DNA from: an uncultured Phenylobacterium sp.
GTDB lineage: Bacteria > Pseudomonadota > Alphaproteobacteria > Caulobacterales > Caulobacteraceae
NCBI GenBank assembly: GCA_945952355.1
Contig: CAMFIW010000202.1
Coordinates: 1 to 6,008, forward strand
Length of the DNA stretch: 6,008 nt
Direction: 5' to 3'
The notes under the pieces were generated by a model. That model was not told where the DNA came from and did no database searches. It saw nothing but the letters and a program-made list of their open reading frames with translations. How positions within the stretch are numbered: position 1 is the first letter of the stretch; the number at the start of each line of letters is the position of its first letter. The position numbers were made by a program, and so were the translations under genes. Positions 1 through 5,290 of this stretch are shown here, piece by piece.

Positions 1-12
1 CCCCCTCCCTTT
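1..12 (-). promoter_or_regulatory. possible ribosome binding site of a gene starting left of the window
   Basis: Read on the minus strand the edge is AAAGGGAGGGGG, a strong Shine-Dalgarno-like purine tract. A minus-strand gene could start a few bases beyond position 1. The promoter-like element at 52-80 on the same strand supports this. No start codon is visible, so this is an inference from a short motif at a window edge. Confidence 0.3.
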
Positions 13-23
13 GCAGGATCGGC

Positions 24-52
24 CGGGGGGGTCCCCCCGCGCGCGGCGGGGG
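24..52. repeat. GC-only inverted repeats, two mutually exclusive hairpins
   Basis: CCCCCGC at 34-40 is the exact reverse complement of GCGGGGG at 46-52, giving a 7-bp stem with a 5-base loop. The C-run at 34-38 can instead pair with the G-run at 25-29, closed by C24-G39, giving a 6-bp stem with a 4-base loop. The two folds share the same arm and exclude each other. There is no T tract after either arm, so a classical terminator is not supported. The element lies between two divergent promoter-like sites and would be partly in the 5' leader of the leftward transcript. Its role is unknown. Confidence 0.45.
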
Positions 53-80
53 AGATAGCGTAAGGCTGCACAGGATGCAA
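52..80 (-). promoter_or_regulatory. putative leftward promoter
   Basis: On the minus strand TTGCATC (80-74) is followed after 14 bases by GCTATCTC (59-52). The Caulobacter housekeeping sigma consensus is TTGACGS, 10-14 bases, GCTANAWC. The -10 matches at 7 of 8 positions and the spacing fits; the -35 keeps TTG. Transcription would begin near position 45 and run off the left edge, toward the purine tract at 1-12. It is back to back with the tRNA promoter. The consensus is known for Caulobacter; its use here is inferred. Confidence 0.4.
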
Positions 81-95
81 CGCCTCTGAGGTCGC

Positions 96-124
96 TTGCG
101 GCCACGAAACTCGTCCTCTATAAG
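96..124 (+). promoter_or_regulatory. promoter of tRNA-Pro
   Basis: TTGCGG at 96-101 and TATAAG at 119-124 are separated by 17 bases, a normal housekeeping sigma spacing. Read in the Caulobacter form, TTGCGGC and TCTATAAG are 14 bases apart and the -10 matches GCTANAWC at 6 of 8 positions. The expected start is near 131, about 8 bases before the mature tRNA 5' end, leaving a very short 5' leader for RNase P to remove. Confidence 0.6.
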
Positions 125-138
125 GCGCCCTCCCAAGT

Positions 139-215
139 CGGAGTGTGGCTCAGTCTGGTAGAGCACCGCGTTCGGGACGCGGGGGTCGCAGGTTCAAATC
201 CTGCCACTCCGACCA
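139..215 (+). tRNA. tRNA-Pro, anticodon CGG
   Basis: A complete cloverleaf can be folded by eye. The acceptor stem pairs CGGAGTG (139-145) with CACTCCG (205-211). The D stem pairs GCTC (148-151) with GAGC (161-164). The anticodon stem pairs CCGCG (166-170) with CGCGG (178-182) around the loop TTCGGGA, which places CGG at 173-175. The T stem pairs GCAGG (188-192) with CCTGC (200-204) around TTCAAAT. A212 is the discriminator base and CCA is encoded at 213-215. All stems are perfect Watson-Crick. The tRNA reads the proline codon CCG, a major proline codon in such a GC-rich genome. It seems to be a single-gene transcription unit, since no second tRNA follows. Confidence 0.97.
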
Positions 216-541
216 TTTATTCCGCCGGCCCGACGGCGTGACGATCAGCACCCATCTTGGCGCCGCAGGGCACGCCGAACCGGACGACGAGCTGCGTCAG
301 TTCACCCACAACTCGCCGCATCGCCCGCGTTCTGGGCCGAACCCCGTTTGCTGAAGGTGCGGCTGCTCCCATCGGCGATGACCACACCATCGGGGTCATC
401 CTTTTCCACCCAGCGGCCCTGCGCCTCGAAGGTCTCACGTGTTGCAACTTGAGATTGCTGCAAGCGCAAAATGAATCGAACAAATAGTGGCTTCGAATGC
501 ACCCTTTGCACCGCTCATCCACAAACACCTGGATCGCCGCC
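216..541. other. gene-poor gap between tRNA-Pro and the LysR gene
   Basis: I can support no gene here. Short open frames exist on both strands (for example minus 511-302 and 528-217), but they overlap each other, lack ribosome binding sites and resemble no family I know. The segment at about 430-535 is visibly richer in A and T than the rest of the window and holds the perfect 8-base palindrome GTTGCAAC at 441-448 and an inverted TTGCA/TGCAA pair (442-446, 459-463). No T-run terminator is seen for either the tRNA or the LysR gene. The gap could be a decayed remnant beside a tRNA, but no second copy of the tRNA 3' end was found. Confidence 0.6.
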
Positions 542-1462
542 TTAGGCGCCCCGCGCCAGCGCCTGGGCCTTGGCCAAGCGCGCCGCAGCGGCGGTTAGGA
601 CAGCCGCCCGGAACTCGGCGATCACAGGTGGGGTCGGACCGATCTCCGGTTCGAACAGGGCGAAGCCCACACTCAGCGCGGGGCGGAAGGGCCTCACGAC
701 CACGCCCAGGCGGTGGAACAGGGGGGCCGAGAACGGCTCGGCGACCGTCACCCCGAGCCCTGCCTCGACGAAGGCGTAGGCCGCGAACGAGTGCTGGGTT
801 TCCAGGCGGCGTTCGACCGCGACACCACTACGGGACAGAACCTCGTCGATTCCGAACCAGAGGGCGTCGGCCTCATGCATCGGGCCGATGAAGGTCTCTC
901 CGGCCAAGTCTCCCACCTCGACGGCGTCTTGCAAGGCCAGGCGGTGACCGGCCGGCAGCAGGCAAACATATTCCGCCTCGGCCAGCGGCGCGCTGGCGAC
1001 CCCCACCCTGGGCGGGGCGACGACCGCGAGGCCAAGATCGGCCTGGCCCAGGAACACCCGGTCGAGCACGCCCCGTTGGCCGAGCGACTCCACTGTCACC
1101 CGGATGTCGGGATATCGCGCCTGGAACGCGGCGATGACCGGCGGCAGGACGCCCGCAGCCAAGGCCGCCAGGGCCGCCACCCGGATCGTCCCGACAGGAT
1201 GCGCCCGGATCCGCCGCGCCGCCTGGTCGAGCAGATCAAGGCCGGTGAAGCTTCGCTGAACGGCCTCGTACAAGGCTTGGGCCTGGCCGGTCGGGATGAC
1301 CCGGCCGCCCCGCCGCTCGAAAAGGGCGAACCCGACCTCGCGCTCGAGATCGGCGATCAGCCGGCTGACCGCTGGCTGGCTGACGTTCAGCATCTGGGCG
1401 GCGGCGGTCACCCCACCACTGACCATCACGGCGCGGAACGCCTCGACCTGCCGCATGCGCAT
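542..1462 (-). CDS. LysR-family transcriptional regulator
   Basis: This is a 306-residue protein of normal LysR length. The N-terminal winged helix-turn-helix spans about residues 1-62. Its recognition region includes AAAQMLNVSQPAVSRLIADL, a classic LysR signature, followed by FERRGGRVIPT. A linker helix covers about 63-88. The effector-binding domain begins at about 91 with GTIRVAALAALAAGVLPPVI and runs to about 295. The N terminus (RQVEAFRAVM) resembles the OccR/NocR branch, which controls opine and amino-acid catabolism, but the inducer cannot be deduced. ATG at 1462 and ATG at 1456 are both possible starts; only a weak GAG precedes them. The gene is divergent from the dioxygenase gene, with 95 bases between the 1462 start and the neighbour's start, and likely controls that neighbour and itself. 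It ends in TAA with no clear terminator. Confidence 0.93.
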   Translation of the reverse strand: MRMRQVEAFRAVMVSGGVTAAAQMLNVSQPAVSRLIADLEREVGFALFERRGGRVIPTGQAQALYEAVQRSFTGLDLLDQAARRIRAHPVGTIRVAALAALAAGVLPPVIAAFQARYPDIRVTVESLGQRGVLDRVFLGQADLGLAVVAPPRVGVASAPLAEAEYVCLLPAGHRLALQDAVEVGDLAGETFIGPMHEADALWFGIDEVLSRSGVAVERRLETQHSFAAYAFVEAGLGVTVAEPFSAPLFHRLGVVVRPFRPALSVGFALFEPEIGPTPPVIAEFRAAVLTAAAARLAKAQALARGA

Positions 1463-1475
1463 GACCGCTCATAAC

Positions 1476-1489
1476 ATTGATGCATGAAT
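1476..1489. promoter_or_regulatory. putative LysR operator (near-palindrome)
   Basis: ATTGATGCATGAAT is a near-perfect palindrome: the arms ATT/AAT and the core ATGCAT are symmetric, and only the two G positions (1479, 1486) break it. It contains or adjoins the T-N11-A pattern typical of LysR regulators (T1478 to A1490). It lies 14 bases upstream of the regulator's start and about 43 bases before the predicted transcription start of the dioxygenase gene. Assignment to this regulator rests on position and symmetry only. Confidence 0.45.
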
Positions 1490-1511
1490 AGGAGAAGAAA
1501 TTCGATTTGAT

Positions 1512-1519
1512 CCTATATC
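1512..1519 (+). promoter_or_regulatory. putative -10 element of the dioxygenase gene
   Basis: CCTATATC matches the Caulobacter -10 consensus GCTANAWC at 7 of 8 positions. No TTGACG-like -35 is found at the proper distance; that region is purine-rich (around 1491-1500). A good -10 with a missing -35 is typical of activator-dependent promoters and fits control by the divergent LysR protein. The transcription start would be near 1526. Confidence 0.4.
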
Positions 1520-1545
1520 CTGCCGGCGCGAGCCTGCGGATTACC

Positions 1546-1552
1546 AGGGAGG
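1546..1552 (+). promoter_or_regulatory. ribosome binding site fixing the dioxygenase start
   Basis: AGGGAGG ends 5 bases before ATG 1558 and is a near-complete Shine-Dalgarno sequence. It decides for 1558 over the upstream in-frame start at 1507. The latter would start before the predicted promoter start point and would add 17 residues not typical of the family. Confidence 0.85.
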
Positions 1553-1557
1553 TCCGC

Positions 1558-2319
1558 ATGTACGACCAGCAACGCGAGCAGTTCGCCACCGAGGGCTACG
1601 CCGTGTTCGAGGCCGCCTTGGTCGGCCCCACGCTCGATCTCCTGCGCGAGCAGTGCGAGCGCTTCATCGCCCGCGAGGACGCCAAGATGGACGCCATGGG
1701 CGTCGACAGCATCGGCATCACCCACCGCGGTCGCCGCTACTTCGCCAACGAGTGCCAGCGCCAGCAGCCAGCACTGCGTTCGATGCTGTTCAGCGACACC
1801 ATGGCCCAGATCTGCCGCGCGACCCTTGGCGACGACGTCTACTTCTTCTTCGACCAGTATGTGGTGAAGGGGCCTGACGGCGGCCTGCCGTTCGCCTGGC
1901 ACCAGGACTCCGGCTACATGAACACCTATGGGGGGCCGAAGGATCACAAGCCCTACCTGACCTGCTGGTGCCCGCTGGACGATGCGACGGTGGAGAACGG
2001 CACCGTTCGCCTCCTGCCTTTCTCGGCCGTGCCGCAGTCGCGCGAGCAGGTCCTGCCCCATACCAAGCAGCCCGGCAGCAACGACTTGGTGGGCTGGACC
2101 GACTCCGACGCCGCGGTGACCGTCGAGGTTCCCGCCGGCAGCGTGGTCGCCTTCTCCAGTCGACTGCTTCACGCGACCGGCTCGAACCAGACCTCGAAGA
2201 TGCGCCGGGTCTATTTGGCTCAGTATTCCGCCGAGGCCATCGTCAATCCCGGCACCCACCACCTGCGCCGCAACGCCATTCCCCTGCTGCGCGACGGCGA
2301 ACAGGTCACGATCGGCTGA
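1558..2319 (+). CDS. phytanoyl-CoA dioxygenase (PhyH)-family Fe(II)/2-oxoglutarate oxygenase
   Basis: The 253-residue product is a non-heme iron oxygenase of the PhyH family, which couples 2-oxoglutarate decarboxylation to substrate hydroxylation. The iron triad is visible: H115 and D117 in FAWHQDSGY, and H205 in SSRLLHATGSN. R216, eleven residues after the distal His as in human phytanoyl-CoA hydroxylase, should bind 2-oxoglutarate. The core between them (YLTCWCPLDDATVENGTVRLLP) is the usual double-stranded beta-helix signature. There is no signal peptide, so it is probably cytoplasmic. The substrate cannot be read from sequence: this family also includes ectoine hydroxylase and many small-molecule hydroxylases, and the protein is short for the phytanoyl-CoA enzyme itself. 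The divergent LysR gene suggests an inducible catabolic or modification role. The start is set by a strong ribosome binding site. Confidence 0.92.
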   Translation: MYDQQREQFATEGYAVFEAALVGPTLDLLREQCERFIAREDAKMDAMGVDSIGITHRGRRYFANECQRQQPALRSMLFSDTMAQICRATLGDDVYFFFDQYVVKGPDGGLPFAWHQDSGYMNTYGGPKDHKPYLTCWCPLDDATVENGTVRLLPFSAVPQSREQVLPHTKQPGSNDLVGWTDSDAAVTVEVPAGSVVAFSSRLLHATGSNQTSKMRRVYLAQYSAEAIVNPGTHHLRRNAIPLLRDGEQVTIG

Positions 2320-2333
2320 TGCCAGAAGGGTTT

Positions 2334-2348
2334 CCGCCGAATCGGCGG
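2334..2348. repeat. hairpin after the dioxygenase gene
   Basis: CCGCCG (2334-2339) and CGGCGG (2343-2348) form a 6-bp stem with an AAT loop, 15 bases after the TGA stop. No T-run follows, so it is not a clear intrinsic terminator; it may protect the transcript end or act with Rho. A second small hairpin, CGCGC/GCGCG at 2362-2366 and 2372-2376, follows it. Confidence 0.4.
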
Positions 2349-2394
2349 GCGAAATACGCCACGCGCTGGCGGCGCGCGGTGATTTGCGTGTAAG

Positions 2395-2425
2395 CCGGGA
2401 CGGTTCGCGCTCCTCCTCGTCCCGG
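2395..2425 (+). promoter_or_regulatory. hairpin directly before the sppA start
   Basis: CCGGGACG (2395-2402) is the exact reverse complement of CGTCCCGG (2418-2425), giving an 8-bp stem with a 15-base loop. It ends 7 bases before ATG 2433, exactly where a ribosome binding site should be, yet no Shine-Dalgarno sequence is seen. The loop carries CCTCCT (2412-2417), which is the anti-Shine-Dalgarno core itself, not its target. The structure may limit translation, or the transcript may start inside or after it. Confidence 0.4.
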
Positions 2426-2432
2426 GCAAACC

Positions 2433-4208
2433 ATGAAGCAGTTCCTCATCACCGCGGCCGGTGTCTTCGCAGGCCTGGTCCTGTTCCTGGTGGGCGTGCC
2501 CTTCGTCCTGATCGTAATGGCGGCCAGCGCCGCCAAGCCCGAGCCGACGCCGGCGCACGCCGTGCTGGATCTCGATCTGCGCCAGCCTCTATCGGATCAG
2601 GAGCCCAGCAACCCGCTGGCCGCCATAGGCCGCCGCTCGCTGTCGGTGATGAGCGTCATCCAGACCCTGAAGCGCGCCGAGACGGACGACCATGTCCGCG
2701 CCTTGATGATCCGCCTCCCCGAGGGTGGCATCGAGCCCGCCGCCGCCGATGAAATTCGCTTGGCGATCAAGCACTTCCGCGCCACCGGGAAGCCCGTCCT
2801 CGCCCACAGCCAGGGCCTCTATCCGTCCGGCATGGTCACGTCGACCTATATGCTGGGCGCGTCTGCGGACGAACTCTGGATGCAGCCTGGCGCGTCGTTC
2901 CAGGTCACCGGCGCGAGTTCCGAGGACATCTTCTTCAAGCGCTTCTTCGACAAGTACGGCGTCAAGGCGAACTACGAGCAGCGCTACGAATACAAGAACG
3001 CGGTCAACGGCTATCTCTACGATGACTACACCGCAGCCCATCGCGAGGCGGAGCTGTCCTGGATGGGGTCGATCTACCAGACCGCCGTCGCAACCGCCGC
3101 CACGGATCGCAAGCAAGCCGCCGAGGCGGTGGCGAAGACCCTTGAGGCCGGCCCCTACATGGCCGAAGAAGCCCAGAAGCTGAAGCTGATCGACAAGGTG
3201 GGCCAAGTGCGCGAGGCGCAGAAGGCCCTGCTCGACAAGGCCGGTTCCGACGCCAAGCTTGTCGATTTCGACGACTATGTGCGCCAGCCGCGCGACCCCT
3301 CCCCCGCGATAGGCCCGGTGATCGCGGTGGTCGAGGCCGAGGGCCCGATCGTCACCGGCCACGACGGCGCGACCAATCCATTCTCCGGAGGCTCGACCAT
3401 CTATTCCGACACCGTCTCCAAGGCGATCTATGACGCCGCCGAGGCGAAGGACGTCAAGGCGATCGTGTTTCGGGTCAACTCGCCGGGGGGCTCGGACACC
3501 GCGTCGGAGCAGATCCTGGCGGCCGTGCGCGCGGCAAAGGCGGCCAAGAAGCCGGTGGTGGTCTCCATGGGGACCTACGCAGCTTCAGGCGGCTATTGGA
3601 TCAGTTCCGAGGCGTCGGCCATCGTCGCGGAACCCACCAGCCTCACGGGCTCGATCGGCGTGTTCGGAGGCAAGTTCGTGATCGGCGAGGCCCTGTCGAG
3701 GTTCGGGGTCGACATCCGCGATCTCGGGGTCGGCGGCGACTATGCGGGCGCATTTGGTTCGGCGAAGGAATTCACCCCGGCCCAACGGGCGGCCTTCGCC
3801 AAATGGATGGACCAGATCTACGGCAACTTCATCACCCGGGTGGCGGAAGGCCGCGGCTTGCCGGAGGCCCGGGTGCGCGAGATTGCAAAGGGCCGGGTCT
3901 GGACCGGCGCCCAGGCCAAGAACCTGGGGCTCGTCGACGAGATCGGAGGTTTCTACCAGGCCGTCGACAAGGCCAAGGCGCTAGCAGGTATTCAGGGCGA
4001 GGCGCGCCTCAAGCGGATGAACACCCAAACCTCGCCGTTCGAGGCGCTGCAGAAGGCCTTCGGCGTCTCGGCGACCTCGGTCCGTAGCCTGGCGGCGGCT
4101 GCCTGGGTGCTGGGCGATCCCCGCGCGCAGGGCCTGCTGGACGAAATGGCCAGGAGCCGGCTGGGCGTTCAAGGCTCCACCGTGATGGCCCCGACGCCGG
4201 TGCGCTAG
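2433..4208 (+). CDS. sppA: signal peptide peptidase SppA, 67K type
   Basis: The 591-residue product is a full-length SppA, an inner-membrane serine protease with a Ser-Lys dyad that degrades cleaved signal peptides on the periplasmic side. An N-terminal hydrophobic anchor covers about residues 4-33. Two homologous ClpP-like domains follow, about 42-285 and 294-525, as in the E. coli enzyme. The general base is K188 in YEYKNAVN and the nucleophile is S385 in YAASGGYWIS. Their 197-residue separation is close to that of K209 and S409 in E. coli. VNSPGGSDTASE (348-359) supplies the oxyanion region and TGSIGV (405-410) is also conserved. The tail after about 530 is poorly conserved. ATG 2433 is the first possible start after an in-frame TAA at 2391, although no ribosome binding site is evident. 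It follows the dioxygenase gene by 113 bases, so co-transcription is possible but unproven. Its stop overlaps that of the convergent protease gene. Confidence 0.96.
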   Translation: MKQFLITAAGVFAGLVLFLVGVPFVLIVMAASAAKPEPTPAHAVLDLDLRQPLSDQEPSNPLAAIGRRSLSVMSVIQTLKRAETDDHVRALMIRLPEGGIEPAAADEIRLAIKHFRATGKPVLAHSQGLYPSGMVTSTYMLGASADELWMQPGASFQVTGASSEDIFFKRFFDKYGVKANYEQRYEYKNAVNGYLYDDYTAAHREAELSWMGSIYQTAVATAATDRKQAAEAVAKTLEAGPYMAEEAQKLKLIDKVGQVREAQKALLDKAGSDAKLVDFDDYVRQPRDPSPAIGPVIAVVEAEGPIVTGHDGATNPFSGGSTIYSDTVSKAIYDAAEAKDVKAIVFRVNSPGGSDTASEQILAAVRAAKAAKKPVVVSMGTYAASGGYWISSEASAIVAEPTSLTGSIGVFGGKFVIGEALSRFGVDIRDLGVGGDYAGAFGSAKEFTPAQRAAFAKWMDQIYGNFITRVAEGRGLPEARVREIAKGRVWTGAQAKNLGLVDEIGGFYQAVDKAKALAGIQGEARLKRMNTQTSPFEALQKAFGVSATSVRSLAAAAWVLGDPRAQGLLDEMARSRLGVQGSTVMAPTPVR

Positions 4209-5242
4209 CGGGTTCGGGGCTCGATGCCGGCGCGCTTGCTCGGCGGGGCCTGGAACGTCACCTCGCGACGCCCGAAGTCCAGCACGACGTTCTGGAATTG
4301 CCGCAGCACGTCGATACCGACCAGGACCGACGGCCGGTCCTGCAGTTCCCAGAGCTTGAAGATGTGCAGGTCGGCGAAGACGGCCAGCAGCCGCTGGAGT
4401 TTGAGGGCGCCCAGACGCAGCGAGGGCAGCAGCGCGAGTTCACCGCGCGCGATCTGGCCGGTGGCGCTGATCAAAGGCACCTCGACGAACCGTTCCGCGA
4501 GTTCGGGGTGCTGTCGCAGGACCGCCTCGCGCAGGGCGAGGTTGCCGACGCTGATCTGCGAGCCGGAGTCGAGGAAAGCCGAGACCGGAACCTCTCCCAC
4601 CTCCGCACCGACGATCACCAGCTGGCCGAAACGGTAGCGCGCCGACACCTTGACGATCTGCGGTCCCGCCTCGCCGAGACGTGTGTCATGTCCCTGGCCG
4701 ATCGTGGCGCCTTGCGCCGAAGTGGCGATCTCAAACCGATTGGACATGAAGTCCAGGGTCACGCGCCGGTTCTTCAGCACATCGACGCCCAGCAAGCCGT
4801 CGGCCCCGAGCTTCGCGCCGGGCAGTCCAGGAAGCTGCAGGCCTGACGAGAAGGCGGAGCCGACCCGCATTCGGTTCACGCGGTAAAGCGTGGCCGGCTC
4901 GACGCCGGCGATCCCATGGACGGGCGCGTTCCCGTCGACCACCAGCCCGAGGCGCTGTGCGACCTCGGCCGAGACAACGGACCGGTTCGCGCCCGTGTCG
5001 ACCACGAACTGGAACGGGCCGTGATTGTCGATCGCCACCGGCACGGTCATGCGGCGAGCCTGGTCGAAGGCCGTTTCGAGCAACGCCCCGGCGTCTTCCG
5101 GCTTCTGGGTCACGACCGGGGGCTGGGCGTCGGCCAGGTTTATCGTGACGAGGTTGCGCTCGCGGAAGGGCGCGCAGCCCGCGAGTCCGGCGGCCGCAGC
5201 CGTCAGCAGGAGATCGCGTCGCGCCCATCGGGCGTCATCCAT
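4205..5242 (-). CDS. lipoprotein with two retropepsin-like aspartic protease domains
   Basis: The 345-residue protein carries two tandem retropepsin-like domains. Each has a catalytic motif: VVDTGANRSVVS with D82, and FLDSGSQISVG with D225. Each also has the later hydrophobic-Gly element, GLLGVDVL (149-156) and VLVGIDVL (306-313), followed by a hydrophobic strand ending in LDF. One chain therefore could fold as its own bilobed active site, as pepsin does, whereas retroviral proteases dimerise. The N terminus has a twin arginine (R8-R9, RRDLLLTA), an alanine-rich hydrophobic stretch and the lipobox LAGC with C23, so it is probably a Tat-exported lipoprotein in the periplasm. The +2 residue is Ala, not the inner-membrane retention Asp. 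ATG 5242 is preceded by a good AGGGAGG. The natural substrate is unknown; proximity to sppA suggests envelope protein turnover, but this is only contextual. Similar proteins are usually annotated as aspartyl protease family. Confidence 0.88.
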   Translation of the reverse strand: MDDARWARRDLLLTAAAAGLAGCAPFRERNLVTINLADAQPPVVTQKPEDAGALLETAFDQARRMTVPVAIDNHGPFQFVVDTGANRSVVSAEVAQRLGLVVDGNAPVHGIAGVEPATLYRVNRMRVGSAFSSGLQLPGLPGAKLGADGLLGVDVLKNRRVTLDFMSNRFEIATSAQGATIGQGHDTRLGEAGPQIVKVSARYRFGQLVIVGAEVGEVPVSAFLDSGSQISVGNLALREAVLRQHPELAERFVEVPLISATGQIARGELALLPSLRLGALKLQRLLAVFADLHIFKLWELQDRPSVLVGIDVLRQFQNVVLDFGRREVTFQAPPSKRAGIEPRTR

Positions 5243-5249
5243 GGTCGTC

Positions 5250-5268
5250 CCTCCCTGGGCGGAGGGAG
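5250..5268 (-). promoter_or_regulatory. ribosome binding site inside a hairpin, aspartic protease gene
   Basis: On the minus strand AGGGAGG (5256-5250) stands 7 bases before ATG 5242 and is an excellent Shine-Dalgarno sequence. Its first six bases pair perfectly with CTCCCT (5268-5263) across a 6-base loop, CCGCCC. If this stem forms, the ribosome site is masked. This could lower basal translation or allow control by temperature, a small RNA or a protein; no specific mechanism is shown. Confidence 0.5.
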
Positions 5269-5290
5269 CCTAGAGCGCAAGGCGGCGGAA

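Noticed and set aside
145..354. 69-codon plus-strand frame starting inside the tRNA
   Set aside because: The start lies within the mature tRNA and there is no ribosome binding site or recognisable product.
217..528. 103-codon minus-strand frame in the tRNA/LysR gap, considered as a small gene or integrase remnant
   Set aside because: No integrase or transposase motif, no ribosome binding site and an atypical composition; it ends at a TAA just after the tRNA CCA.
713..1474. 253-codon plus-strand open frame opposite the LysR gene
   Set aside because: It is antisense to a clear LysR protein, shows no family resemblance and has the charged, Gly/Arg/Asp-rich composition of antisense frames in GC-rich DNA.
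1507..1557. Upstream alternative start of the dioxygenase
   Set aside because: It overlaps the predicted -10 and lacks a ribosome binding site, whereas ATG 1558 has AGGGAGG at ideal spacing.
1513..2262. 249-codon minus-strand open frame opposite the dioxygenase gene
   Set aside because: It is the complement of a well-supported oxygenase with intact catalytic motifs; the product is repetitive in Val/Gly/Ala/His and not recognisable.
2320..2432. Riboswitch or intrinsic terminator between the dioxygenase and sppA genes
   Set aside because: The hairpins lack a T-run and I recognise no riboswitch core; they are reported only as hairpins.
2589..3362. 257-codon minus-strand open frame inside sppA
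   Set aside because: It lies fully antisense to SppA and has no motif or family similarity.
4298..4846. 182-codon plus-strand open frame opposite the aspartic protease gene
   Set aside because: It is the complement of a gene with two clear catalytic motifs; no resemblance to a known protein.
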